From Gracilaria caudata (Eukaryota > Rhodophyta > Florideophyceae > Gracilariales > Gracilariaceae), in contig JASCIV010000406.1 of the NCBI GenBank assembly GCA_030374735.1, positions 1 through 21,023 of the forward strand: a DNA stretch of 21,023 nt, in the 5' to 3' direction. The notes beneath the pieces were generated by a model. It made no database searches. It saw only the letters and a list, made by a program, of their open reading frames with translations, and was not told the origin of the DNA. Shown one piece after another: positions 1-8,152 of this stretch. Positions within the stretch are counted from its first letter, which is position 1; the number at the start of each line of letters is the position of its first letter. Made by a program: the position numbers and the translations under genes.

Positions 1-64
1 CGTCTTAACCCCCCACCGTCCACCCCCACCCGCCCGCGCGTCCGCGCGCGTCGCACGAAAAAAA

Positions 65-1216
65 ATGCTCTCCGTCACCGGTCTCACCCTCGCGCTGCTC
101 GTCTCGCAGCTCGCCGTGCAAATCGGCGCGCAGAAGTTGCATCACTTTGAAACACGCGATCTCACCGCCTCCGGCGCGCTGTCCAATGCGTCTCAAGACG
201 TGTCTCACTCACCCGCTCGCATCGCGCTGTTGCACATGGTCAACGACGTGTGGTTTTTCCGTGAGCTCTCCGAAATCGCGCTGCGCAACAAACGCCGCTA
301 TGCCACGCGTCACGCCTTCGAAATGGTCGTGCACACGCCTTATGAAACCGCCGGCCTGTTTACACCCGCCGACTGTACGGAACCGTCCGTCGCGAGGCGC
401 GACTCGCAGGGCGCTTGCTTCAAAGCGCAGCGCAGCTTTCAGCTGGATGAGCGCGCGCCCACGTTTGGCAAGATCAAGTTGGCGCTTGACGCATGTGTGG
501 CGCGCCATGATTACTGGCTGTTGTGGAGTGATGCGGATGCGTTGCTGGTGAACCACTCCATTTCGTTGCTTGACGTTGTGGATGATGCGTACGACATCAT
601 TGTGGCGCACGATTGGTTCATGCTCAACGCGGGTGTCATGTTGTTTCGCTGTTCACCGTGGACCATTCACTTCCTCAGACGCGTGTATGACGCACGTCAG
701 TTTGACCACGCGCGCGCGCTCGATCAAAGCGCCTTCAATGACTTCTTCACCAAAGACGAGCAGGTGAAAGCGCACGTGAAGAACGTACCAAAACATCTCA
801 TCAACGTTTACACCGAGGAGTATCGCCCCGGTGACTTCATCATTCACTTTGCGGGCAAGTTGTACGAGGCCACCCCGTGGGGCATCACCGACATTGCGCG
901 CCAATTCGACGTGCTCTCGCGCATCGACGACGTACACAAAATCAGCTACTTCTTTAACACGCGTTACTTACTCAATTACTTCTCCGGCACCTGCGTCATG
1001 GGCCCGCCCGACAAGGACCCCAACCGCGACTGCGATCCCAACGACCAGCGCAGACTCAAACTGCCCGAACCACTAATCGCCATGAGCTATCCGAATCGTT
1101 ACCGTCAACTGCAATACAGAAACCCCAGATTCAAGCACTGGACAGATCCCTACGATGTGCCTGGCGCCGCTGATATTAAGATCCGACGCGTTGATCCTTC
1201 ATCATCGTCCTCATAA
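65..1216 (+). CDS. GT34 family (GMA12/MNN10-type) glycosyltransferase, type II Golgi membrane protein
   Basis: The frame encodes 383 aa. Residues about 4-20 form a hydrophobic signal anchor, as in type II Golgi enzymes. The GT34 signature follows: RRYATRHAF (78-86), then a KI-x-L segment (136-139), and YWLLWSDADALLVN (150-163) with the DxD metal and nucleotide-sugar site at D156-D158. LNAGVMLFRCSPW (187-199), DQSAFNDFF (220-228) and GDFIIHFAGK (256-265) match the family's conserved LNxGxFLxR, DQSA and GDFxxHFxG blocks. Family members transfer galactose, mannose or xylose from nucleotide sugars to glycans in the Golgi lumen; which one cannot be told here. The first ATG is at 65 and gives a good anchor, but the frame has no stop back to position 2, so an earlier start outside the window is possible. 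The C-terminus is a serine run. There are no introns, and it converges on the helicase next door. Confidence 0.86.
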   Translation: MLSVTGLTLALLVSQLAVQIGAQKLHHFETRDLTASGALSNASQDVSHSPARIALLHMVNDVWFFRELSEIALRNKRRYATRHAFEMVVHTPYETAGLFTPADCTEPSVARRDSQGACFKAQRSFQLDERAPTFGKIKLALDACVARHDYWLLWSDADALLVNHSISLLDVVDDAYDIIVAHDWFMLNAGVMLFRCSPWTIHFLRRVYDARQFDHARALDQSAFNDFFTKDEQVKAHVKNVPKHLINVYTEEYRPGDFIIHFAGKLYEATPWGITDIARQFDVLSRIDDVHKISYFFNTRYLLNYFSGTCVMGPPDKDPNRDCDPNDQRRLKLPEPLIAMSYPNRYRQLQYRNPRFKHWTDPYDVPGAADIKIRRVDPSSSSS

Positions 1217-1225
1217 AATAACATG

Positions 1226-1236
1226 CCCCCCCCCCC
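1226..1236. repeat. Poly-C tract (11 C) between convergent genes
   Basis: An uninterrupted run of 11 C lies in the 25-bp spacer between the stop codons of the GT34 gene and the helicase. Such homopolymers are length-variable and error-prone in sequencing; no function is inferred. Confidence 0.8.
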
Positions 1237-1241
1237 TTTTC

Positions 1242-3032
1242 TTATCGCCCGCCGCGCGCTCCTCCTACTGCTCGTCTCCTTCTGCCACGTCCGCGCGAGC
1301 GATCCCTGAGTTCCCACCCACACGCCACGATTTCAGCCAGTCCGTCGGGCAACTGCCCGCCCTTTCGTCCGTATGCCTTCAGCGCATCGCACAGAAACTC
1401 GCTGTCGGTCTTGTTTCCCCTCACCACCAGAGTCCAAGCCGTGCCCTTTCTGCCAGCGCGTCCAGTTCGTCCTACTCGATGCACATGCCATTCCCAACTC
1501 TTAGCGCTTCCGTAGTTCACCACATTCCTCACATGTTCAATGTCCAGTCCGCGTGCAGACAAATCCGTCGTCACCAACAGCGGCACTTCGTCGTTGCGAA
1601 ACATCTTCAGCAAGTCCTCTCTGTCCGCCGCATCAGTCTCGCCGTGGATGCAAGCAGCCGCCATGCCTTTTGTTCGAATCGAGTTTGCTACCGCCGCAGC
1701 ATCACCTCTTGTGCCACAAAACACAATCACCAGCCCCTCCTCCCGCATCCTCACAATCGCCTCCAACAGCCACACCATTCTCTCGGAGTCATTAGCGAAC
1801 GAGCGATACCTTTCGGCCACATTCTCGTTCACCATCGAGTCACCGCCACTTCCCTTGATCACCACGCGCACCGCATTCTTCAGAATCTCCTCCGCAAACC
1901 CTCTCACAACCTTTGGAAACGTTGCCGAAAACAGCAACCGCTGCGCATCCGGTCGCACCTGCGACAGAATCGCACGCACCTGATCCGTGAAACCCAGGTC
2001 AAACATGCGATCCGCCTCATCCACCACCACGAATGAACATCTGCTCATGCCGCACGCGCGCATCTTGAGCATGTCGATGAGCCGACCCGGCGTGGCAACA
2101 ATCACCTCTGCGCCCGAGTCGCGCATGCGTTTGAACTGTTCGTATTTGGCGTGACCGCCTACCACGCACAGCACGCCGGCGCGAGCACCGAAGCGTCGAA
2201 GCACGCCTGTGATCTGCGTGGCCAACTCTCTTGTGGGCGATAAAACCAACGCCACGGGACCGGCGCCGCGCGAAGAGCCGCCTGTTTGACGAGCGACGTG
2301 TGACAAAAGTGGTACACCGTACGCCACGGTCTTCCCGCTGCCTGTCTTTGCAATGCCAGTAATGTCACGTCCAGCCAGCGCGGCAGGAATGGCCAGCCTC
2401 TGAATCGGCGTCGGTGAAGCAAAAGCGTTGAGCAAAGCCGAGAGTAGATGCTTTGGAAGCTCCAGTGCCAGATCGTCAAACGACGTCAAGGGGAAAAAGC
2501 TTCCATTATGCAGCATTGCGCCCATTTGTGTCAATCGTTCCTTGAGCTTTTCTTGTGAAAGTTGCAGGCGCGGAAGAGGTTCGTATACGGACCACACAAC
2601 TTCCGAGAGCTTGATTTTTGCGTAGTCGACCGGTTGTAGTTTCAGGTCACGAGCGTGATCTTCTCCGTTTTCAGTGACGTTGCCTTTGGCCAGCTCACGA
2701 GTATTCGTATCAAATCGCTGTGTGATGTTTTCATGAGCATCGTCGCTTTCGCTTTCATCTTTAGCAATCCGGATGCTTTCTTTCCGTGGCTTTGATTCGG
2801 CAGTCTGAACATGATGCAAACTGCTCATGAATGCATCCAGAGTATCTTCGTCTTGAGATTTCTTTACAACTTCTTCTTCTTCTTCTTCTTCTTCGTTTGC
2901 ATCGTCAGGAGTGTGCTTTGCATGCGTGGTGACGACTGCCAGCGGCCTGAAACGAGACAATGGTCTTCGAATGGTATGGTCGGAATCTGAATCATTGCCA
3001 AACATGGATGGCGCCGGTCGCGCCCTCTTCAT
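1242..3032 (-). CDS. DEAD-box ATP-dependent RNA helicase, DDX42/RH24-like
   Basis: The protein is 596 aa with all DEAD-box motifs in order: Q motif with Q211 in SPTPIQ, motif I AKTGSGKT (228-235), Ia PTREL (266-270), Ib TPGR (314-317), II DEAD (338-341), III SAT (369-371), IV around VIVFCGT (435-441), V TTDLSARGLDI (488-498) and VI HRVGRTGRAG (518-527). The pre-Q segment VDYAKIKLSEVVWSVY (135-150), the phrase EADRMFDLGF, and the region after motif VI resemble DDX42 and plant RH24, which are linked to the U2 snRNP and spliceosome assembly. The N-terminus is long and acidic, with eight glutamates at 47-54. The C-terminus is an RGG-like basic tail (578-596) that probably binds RNA. The ATG at 3032 is the first in frame. 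A DDX46/PRP5-like assignment is the main alternative. The gene is intronless. Confidence 0.92.
   Translation of the reverse strand: MKRARPAPSMFGNDSDSDHTIRRPLSRFRPLAVVTTHAKHTPDDANEEEEEEEEVVKKSQDEDTLDAFMSSLHHVQTAESKPRKESIRIAKDESESDDAHENITQRFDTNTRELAKGNVTENGEDHARDLKLQPVDYAKIKLSEVVWSVYEPLPRLQLSQEKLKERLTQMGAMLHNGSFFPLTSFDDLALELPKHLLSALLNAFASPTPIQRLAIPAALAGRDITGIAKTGSGKTVAYGVPLLSHVARQTGGSSRGAGPVALVLSPTRELATQITGVLRRFGARAGVLCVVGGHAKYEQFKRMRDSGAEVIVATPGRLIDMLKMRACGMSRCSFVVVDEADRMFDLGFTDQVRAILSQVRPDAQRLLFSATFPKVVRGFAEEILKNAVRVVIKGSGGDSMVNENVAERYRSFANDSERMVWLLEAIVRMREEGLVIVFCGTRGDAAAVANSIRTKGMAAACIHGETDAADREDLLKMFRNDEVPLLVTTDLSARGLDIEHVRNVVNYGSAKSWEWHVHRVGRTGRAGRKGTAWTLVVRGNKTDSEFLCDALKAYGRKGGQLPDGLAEIVACGWELRDRSRGRGRRRRAVGGARGGR
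2871..2894. repeat. (TTC)8 trinucleotide repeat inside the helicase gene
   Basis: Eight perfect TTC units read as GAA on the coding minus strand and encode the run of eight glutamates at residues 47-54 of the DDX42-like protein. It is in frame, so length changes would only alter the acidic tract. Confidence 0.9.
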
Positions 3033-3746
3033 GGTAACTCATGAGACGAAAACATACACAACGGTGCTCTTCGTCTTAGCCATGCATTACGCAACCGACA
3101 CGTCTGGACCGCGCAGCCGAACGATTGAAGGCGTTACGGAATGCAAAAAGCGCGCACTCAAACTTGCCGATAAGGATAGGAGGGACGAGGTGCCTCTATC
3201 TTATATGCTCTCGTTTGCAGACCACGCACAAGAGGTGTCGCGAAGCGATGCGCTGGATCAAGTCACAGGCCCGGCGAGCATACCATCGATACAGATACAA
3301 AGAGTATCGATACGGCAGTTTAGCTTTTTGCGTGCAAAATTTTTCGCAATCAGCCCCATCTCGGCGTTCTGCGGACGCAGCGAGAACGAAAATTGTAAAT
3401 ATAGGCTTTTTTTAATGAAAGTTTGGAAAAGCCATTCATTTTACGCTACCGGACCATACGCGAGTTCCTGCTTTGATATCCGCAAAGCAAAAGGTCGCCC
3501 ACGCTGGAAAACGAGCGACGGTGACCATCCAAAAAGGTGAACGTGTTGTGGAAATGCACTACCAGACCATAAAGTGGTGTGAAGGAAGGGTACATGCTGT
3601 TGACATTGGCGCACGGATGTGGGCTATGATGTGCAGCTAGACGGTGAGTGTGGAAACTGGGAGCACTTGATAGGCAAAGATCGACGCGTTTGTTCCCGTC
3701 GTTTCATCGTAAACCTCCCGCACCGCAACAAGAAAACGGCAGCAAC
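3033..3746. promoter_or_regulatory. Divergent upstream region between the helicase and agmatine deiminase
   Basis: About 700 bp separate the two divergent start codons. I see no convincing gene. A long open frame on the plus strand runs out of the antisense of the helicase and on to 3540, but it has no recognisable domain. The region holds the palindrome GTATCGATAC (3304-3313) and a partial copy ATCGATAC (3285-3292). A good splice donor, GTGAGT at 3644-3649, lies about 100 nt before the deiminase ATG and may mark a 5'UTR intron. Confidence 0.5.
3304..3313. promoter_or_regulatory. 10-bp palindrome GTATCGATAC with nearby half copy
   Basis: GTATCGATAC is a perfect palindrome, and ATCGATAC occurs again in direct orientation 21 bp upstream (3285-3292). 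It lies about 270 bp upstream of the helicase ATG and about 430 bp upstream of the deiminase ATG. A paired binding site for a dimeric factor is possible; no factor can be named. Confidence 0.3.
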
Positions 3747-4892
3747 ATGCTGCACCAGACTGTGTTGATCTCAGAATGGGCTCAACCACGCCACATTTTG
3801 GTCGGGTGGCCCCAGAGGCAAGACACATGGCGACAGAAGGGTGCTCCAGCTCAAGATGCCGTTGTCCATTTCATACAGGCTATTCTGTCAAACACGACGA
3901 ATGTTCGAGTAACTATTGTCGTAGGCGAAGGAAATCGTTTCGAAGATATCCGCGACCTGTACACTAAGAAGTGGCCTCATATATGCCTCCATAATAACCG
4001 ACTTTCGGTAGAATATGTTCCTATGAACGACTGCTGGATCAAAGACACGGGACCTTTCTTAGTTCTTGACACAAAGTCATCGAAACAAGGTCTGACGGGA
4101 GTTTGCTTCAGGTTTAATGCATGGGGAGGCGCTAGCGGTGGGTGTTATGCTGACTGTAGCAAGGACGCCGAAGTCGCCAACCGTTTATGCTCGCGTTTTG
4201 ACATCGGAGCGCGTCATGTGAAAATGGTGCTTGAAGGAGGTTCTGTATGTTCGGATGGTCAGGGAACGCTTCTGGTCACCAAAGAATGCCTTCTAAACCG
4301 GAACCGAAATCCGCATTTGAGTCAGCATGACATTGAACATACTCTGCGTACAAGCCTTGGAGTTAGAAAAGTTGTCTGGTTACCCTTTGGAGCTGCGTTC
4401 GACTCTGACACCGATGGTCATGTGGATAACATGGCCACCTTCATCAGACCGGGGCACGTACTGCTACTCTGGGCTGATCAAAACGATTGCGCCGATCAGT
4501 TTCGACGAAGCAAACTTGCGCTCGAAGTATTGGAGAACAGCACAGATGCACAGGGGAATTCCCTTGTGGTTCACAAAGTGACAGCTCCACCCACTTTGAC
4601 GAGGTCAAAAGCTGAGGCAGATGGTGTGGAGACTGTTTCGCCTTTGGTCGCGAAAGCAAGATGCGATGGAGAGCCACTCTGCGCCAGTTACGTGAATTTG
4701 GTGATCACGGACGAAGCTGTGTTTGCCCCTGCTTTTGGAGACGTAGAGGCTGATGATAGGGCACGACGCGAACTGCAAGCCGCGTTTGCTGAAACGGGCC
4801 AGAGTATTGTGATGGTGAATGCGAGAGAGATTGTGCTCGGTGGAGGAGGTCTACATTGTATGACTGCAGTCGTTCCAGAAGACGGTCAGTAA
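3747..4892 (+). CDS. Agmatine deiminase (agmatine iminohydrolase)
   Basis: The enzyme hydrolyses agmatine to N-carbamoylputrescine and ammonia, in the arginine-decarboxylase route to putrescine. The frame is open from 3648, just after an in-frame TGA, but the first ATG is at 3747, giving 381 aa, the usual family length. Numbered from that ATG, the guanidine-modifying fold is marked by WPQRQDTWR (21-29), NDCWIKDTGP (94-103), FNAWGGASGG (123-132), LEGGS (162-166), DTDGHVDNMA (221-230, with the catalytic His-x-Asp) and GGGGLHCMT (365-373) with the catalytic cysteine C371. All catalytic positions are present, so it should be active, probably in the cytosol or plastid. Peptidyl-arginine deiminase of the bacterial type is a relative, but the NDCW and GGGGxHC motifs fit agmatine deiminase best. 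The coding part has no intron. Confidence 0.9.
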   Translation: MLHQTVLISEWAQPRHILVGWPQRQDTWRQKGAPAQDAVVHFIQAILSNTTNVRVTIVVGEGNRFEDIRDLYTKKWPHICLHNNRLSVEYVPMNDCWIKDTGPFLVLDTKSSKQGLTGVCFRFNAWGGASGGCYADCSKDAEVANRLCSRFDIGARHVKMVLEGGSVCSDGQGTLLVTKECLLNRNRNPHLSQHDIEHTLRTSLGVRKVVWLPFGAAFDSDTDGHVDNMATFIRPGHVLLLWADQNDCADQFRRSKLALEVLENSTDAQGNSLVVHKVTAPPTLTRSKAEADGVETVSPLVAKARCDGEPLCASYVNLVITDEAVFAPAFGDVEADDRARRELQAAFAETGQSIVMVNAREIVLGGGGLHCMTAVVPEDGQ

Positions 4893-5818
4893 CAAACGTC
4901 ATGACGGTACGTGATTGGGAGAGGGGGACCGCATTGTACATTGGCCGAACAGCTGGGGTGGCCTGTTTGAATGTGAACTTCAGATACGCTTGTTTGTGCA
5001 CAAGAATTTCCGGTATTCTGTTGCGCAGAAGATTCTTCGAACGCCTATCAATCTGAACAGAAACGAAACGTCGGTTCGGATGTGGACCGTTTTGGGGACC
5101 ATGGAGAAGTGCGGAGCCATGACGTGAAGTGGCGGTTTGTGCTCAACGGTACAGATTCGGTGCTACAGAATGTGATTCGCTGAGGTGGCGATTCGTTTCC
5201 CAGTGGGCAGTGGCGACGGTGATCACTGCGACATGCGTTTGCGCGACTACACAAACGCTGACGAGGGGCAGCAATAATTCATAAACGGATATGCCTGTGG
5301 GAGGCGGTTGAGATTTGGCCCATTTGATTTGGAAGGATTGAGAGAGGAAGCATGTTCAATGCGAAGGAGGTAATGAGTTTACAGCTCTGGTGGTGGTGCA
5401 CAGCGGCCCGGTTGAGTGATGCGGAATGCAGGAAAAGCTGTTGATGATGTGGTGATAAGACATGAGCACATTGCTAATTATGAAACGGAATGATGATGAA
5501 AGCTGAGGCAACAATGAGGGCAACACGTTGAACGGAACTGGAGCGAGATTGTGAGAATGGCGAGATTGTATTGTTTGTTTGCAAAGTAAAGTTTGGGGAC
5601 GGGGAAAGGTGTTCAATGCATGGGAGCATTATTTTGCCAAAAGAAGGCTGGAACGAGGGAGTTAAGACAGCTTTATAAACACTGTGCTCGTAGACAAAAA
5701 CGACGAAGCGCAACGCCAAAGACAGAAAAAAACAAACATCACCAACAAACAACAGGAAGTTACATTACAACAGTTAAAAAAACAGGTGCACCAAGAAAGC
5801 CAAGCGCAGCAAAACAGC
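4893..5818. other. Intergenic region after agmatine deiminase, no clear gene
   Basis: The two flanking genes converge on this 926-bp stretch, so it should hold both 3'UTRs. I recognise no domain on either strand. The only notable coding-like piece is a plus-strand frame open for 68 codons without an ATG (4977-5183). The part from 5680 to 5818 is A-rich on the plus strand. No tRNA or repeat is evident, and no canonical AATAAA stands out. Confidence 0.55.
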
Positions 5819-6256
5819 TCAAGTGAGAATATCACAGCAGATATAACAACTGAGGCAAGCGGCAAGCAAGCCAAGGCCACTTGAACCGCCACCCTTGTTG
5901 GCGTTTTGATTATCAGAAGGCGGCGGCGGTGCGCCGTACGGTTGGTTCATGTAGGCCGGCGGCGGCGGTTGAACACCCGGCTGGTAAGTTCCCGGCGGAT
6001 AATCAGCATAGGCGCCCGGCTGCTGCGGCGGGTACGGCGCGTAGCCCGGCGCGGGATAGCCGCCGGGCGGCGGCGGCGGCGGTACGGCGCCCTCCGGCGA
6101 ATAGGGCGCGTACGGCGGCTGCTGGTGCGGCGGCTGCTGGTGCGGCGGCGGCGGCGGCGGGTTCTCACCCTACAGTTTTGTGTATCAGTTCGGAAATCAT
6201 TTTGTTAGATGTGTGCGAGGGAGGACATGCGATTGTGTTTGTTGACTTACGGTCAT
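5819..6256 (-). CDS. CYSTM1-like cysteine-rich tail-anchored membrane protein, two exons
   Basis: Exon 1 is only ATGACC (6251-6256, Met-Thr). An intron with a GTAAGT donor, a CTAAC branch-like motif and a CTGTAG acceptor (6170-6250) follows, and exon 2 (6169-5819) continues in phase 0 to a TGA. The product is 118 aa. It starts MTGENPPPPPP, continues with Pro/Tyr/Gly/Gln-rich sequence, and ends in a short hydrophobic cysteine-rich segment, LLAACLSCYICCDILT. This architecture is that of the CYSTM module: human CYSTM1 also begins with an ENPPP element and ends with a CCCC-type helix and a D-x-L-T terminus. CYSTM proteins are tail-anchored membrane proteins linked to stress tolerance and metal or redox responses. 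Exon 2 alone has no in-frame ATG near its start, so the gene is easy to miss. The match at both ends supports the splice model. Confidence 0.78.
6170..6250 (-). other. 81-nt spliceosomal intron of the CYSTM1-like gene
   Basis: Read on the minus strand, the intron begins GTAAGT and ends CTGTAG, with CTAAC about 35-40 nt before the acceptor. Removing it joins Met-Thr to GENPPP in frame. It is the only intron I can place in this window with confidence. Confidence 0.75.
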
Positions 6257-6462
6257 GTTGTTAGTGGGTTGGGTGCGCAAGGTCGCGCGATTGGTGATGA
6301 AGAGCGGTGGTCAGCAAGAGACAAGCCGTGCCGGAGTGATAAGATGTGAGGGGCTCCGCTGTTTGGTGTTTTATACTCGCACCGTTGACGAGCGTAGCAT
6401 TTCTTTTGAGATGTGCGCCAGCAAGGATACAGGTTATTCGCGCGTACACGTAGTTTGTCGGA

Positions 6463-6468
6463 CACGTG
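6463..6468. promoter_or_regulatory. G-box (CACGTG) upstream of the CYSTM1-like gene
   Basis: Read toward the gene, the site is GCCACGTGTC, a classical G-box context bound by bZIP or bHLH factors in plants. It lies about 207 bp before the ATG. Function is inferred from the motif alone. Confidence 0.35.
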
Positions 6469-6562
6469 GCAAAGTTGTCTGCTCACCAAGAAAGCTGCCC
6501 AATCAGCCGCCCCGGTTCCAGGCTCGCGCGACTTCGTTCCCAGCCGCGCCGCTATCATACCC

Positions 6563-6580
6563 TTTGGTCGTACGACCAAA
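6563..6580. promoter_or_regulatory. Perfect 18-bp palindrome TTTGGTCGTACGACCAAA
   Basis: Both 9-bp halves are exact reverse complements with no spacer. It lies about 307 bp upstream of the CYSTM1-like ATG. Its length makes chance unlikely, and a binding site for a dimeric regulator is plausible. Confidence 0.4.
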
Positions 6581-6824
6581 CTGCAAGTGTGGAATACGAT
6601 GGCAGATAAAGGGTGCGATGGGTGTGTTTGTACTTTTTTACGCTTGTAGCCAACGGGAGAGGAAGCAATAAACTGCGAATGCTCATTGTCTTGCTCCCGC
6701 CAAACATCGAGCGCTCGATTGTTATGCAAGTGAACCCGTAAGCGGTCGCTCGAAACCGCAAGCCGCAGTGTAAGTGCGCTTGCGACTGCGCGCGGAATCG
6801 GCGAGGCGCGGTCAGTGCCACTTG

Positions 6825-6886
6825 TTACGTCACAGCGAAGCAGCTCACCGACGTGTCGTCAAGCACGCGAGCGAATGCTGACGTCA
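6825..6886. promoter_or_regulatory. Two CRE-like sites: TTACGTCA (6825-6832) and TGACGTCA (6879-6886)
   Basis: TGACGTCA is the consensus cAMP-response-element palindrome for bZIP factors, and TTACGTCA is a one-base variant 47 bp away. They lie about 570-630 bp upstream of the CYSTM1-like ATG and also within the copine-like gene's 3' flank, so a role is uncertain. Confidence 0.3.
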
Positions 6887-6977
6887 GTGCGCCGGCACAC
6901 AAAACACAGAAGTGTAACTCTAGCACATGTGCCAAAAACGTTTTCGAAAAAGAGAATTGAGCACTGTAATCCACACC

Positions 6978-6983
6978 TTTATT
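6978..6983 (-). terminator. Candidate polyadenylation signal AATAAA for the copine-like gene
   Basis: On the minus strand AATAAA occurs about 170 nt after the stop codon of the copine-like gene, directly following a run of 14 A. Other genes here do not show an obvious AATAAA, so this could be coincidence. Confidence 0.3.
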
Positions 6984-7150
6984 TTTTTTTTTTTTACAGG
7001 AAATAACAAAAACAGCGCACAAAGCCGTGAACGGCGCCGCGCGCCCCGTGGAACGAAATGGAAAGGAAAAAACGAAGATATGCACACGCCGCGCACGAAG
7101 CGGCACGGCCACAGCCCTCACCGTCCGTGGCCGCCACATCAGTTTGCGCG

Positions 7151-8152
7151 TCACTGCGTAACACGCAGCCGGAATTGCAGCAACACCGAACTCACCACCG
7201 ATTCAATCAGCACGATACGACCCACTTCAATCACGCTGTCGCCATCACCCACAGCGTTCGGCCACCACAGCAGCCGGCTGTGTCGTTCCGTGCTCTTCAG
7301 CTTCTCAATGCTGGTTTGCATGAATCCCAGTCGGATGTGAGCGCCGCGGTTGCTGAATTGATACAGCTCCAGTCGCAGTAGCTTGTCATCCACGCCCGCC
7401 GTCACCGCTGTCAGGTCGCGTGTCATACTCTCGAATCGCCTCTGTTCGCGAGTAAGAACCTCCGACCGATACACGGGCGTATAATCTCCAGATTGTAGTT
7501 GTCTAGACAGCACGTAGAACACTCTGTGGTTTCTCTTTGTGCCGGAAGCCATGTCCAGCTTCAGTACCAAGCGCATCGACCTCTCGCTGGCGCGAATCGC
7601 ATCCGCGCAAACGATCACGCGTCCCGGTCTCATCACTCTTGATTCGTTCATTTGCATTTCCTTTCTCAACAACGGTTCCGCAATGATATCCTCCAACGTG
7701 CACTGCGTGGCGCCAATGAAAGTTTGGTCCTCAATGTGCTCACTCCTGTTCCGTCTGTCAAACACTTCCACGCGCAAGATCTTTTGTCGGTCACGTTCGG
7801 TAGCGCAGCACACCTTGAGCTTCGTAACGAAGCGAGGATACTCGTCATACAGCACCGTTTCAGTTCGTCCGATGAGTTCCCATGGCGCGTTAGGCCCCTC
7901 GCTGTACAGGAACACCGCAAACGGCCGCACTTGACGGAATGGTAACAAGCGCGAAGGAGCTTGTAATTGACGACATTCCACGCTCAACTCCAACGGATAT
8001 CGAGTCTCCAACGCCTTGAGAAACGCAGGCTGTTGTAGGTTTGCGGTTGTGCCGAGCAGCAGACGGCTGCTCTTCGGATACTGCAGACGAATTGAACTCA
8101 ACTCCTGCTCATCAAGCAAAGAGTCGTGAGAAAACGAAGCGTCCAACCCCAT
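7151..8152 (-). CDS. Copine-like protein with two C2 domains and no vWA domain
   Basis: The protein is 333 aa with two tandem C2-like domains in copine order. C2A (about 52-165) has LELSVECRQL, the WELIGRTETV strand, ILRVEVFDR and TFIGATQCTLEDII, which match copine C2A elements. C2B (about 190-325) has VYRSEVLTR, LLRLELYQF and VGRIVLIESV. Copines normally continue straight into a vWA domain of about 250 residues; here the chain stops at LLQFRLRVTQ, where the first vWA strand should begin. Several calcium-ligand aspartates are missing: the SDPF aspartate of loop 1 is R76 in C2A and is absent in C2B, and loop 3 of C2B has YQFSN where DxD is expected. Membrane binding may therefore be calcium-independent. 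A divergent two-C2 protein of another family is the alternative. No intron is evident, and the ATG at 8152 is first in frame. Confidence 0.62.
   Translation of the reverse strand: MGLDASFSHDSLLDEQELSSIRLQYPKSSRLLLGTTANLQQPAFLKALETRYPLELSVECRQLQAPSRLLPFRQVRPFAVFLYSEGPNAPWELIGRTETVLYDEYPRFVTKLKVCCATERDRQKILRVEVFDRRNRSEHIEDQTFIGATQCTLEDIIAEPLLRKEMQMNESRVMRPGRVIVCADAIRASERSMRLVLKLDMASGTKRNHRVFYVLSRQLQSGDYTPVYRSEVLTREQRRFESMTRDLTAVTAGVDDKLLRLELYQFSNRGAHIRLGFMQTSIEKLKSTERHSRLLWWPNAVGDGDSVIEVGRIVLIESVVSSVLLQFRLRVTQ

Larger units (their letters stand above)
6257..7150. promoter_or_regulatory. CYSTM1-like promoter region and copine-like gene 3' flank
   Basis: This stretch of about 890 bp lies upstream of the CYSTM1-like gene and downstream of the copine-like gene, both on the minus strand. 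I see no gene in it. It contains bZIP-type motifs and a perfect 18-bp palindrome, listed separately, and a 14-T run (6982-6995). The missing vWA domain of the copine-like gene is not found here in any frame. Confidence 0.55.

Noticed and set aside
2911..3540. 209-codon plus-strand frame across the helicase start and the intergenic region
   Set aside because: It begins with GTG inside the antisense of the helicase, and the intergenic part has no recognisable domain. Antisense frames over coding sequence are often open by chance.
5906..6264. Arginine- and alanine-rich frames opposite the CYSTM1-like exon
   Set aside because: They are shadows of the Pro/Gly/Gln/Tyr codons of the minus-strand gene, with low-complexity composition caused by CCG repeats.
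6253..6729. 158-codon minus-strand frame upstream of the CYSTM1-like gene
   Set aside because: It overlaps the first exon in another frame and the presumed promoter, and no domain or membrane segment is seen.
6978..7000. Long T run followed by TACAG on the plus strand, resembling a splice acceptor
   Set aside because: No plus-strand exon is supported on either side, and the same bases fit better as the A-rich 3' end of the minus-strand copine-like transcript.
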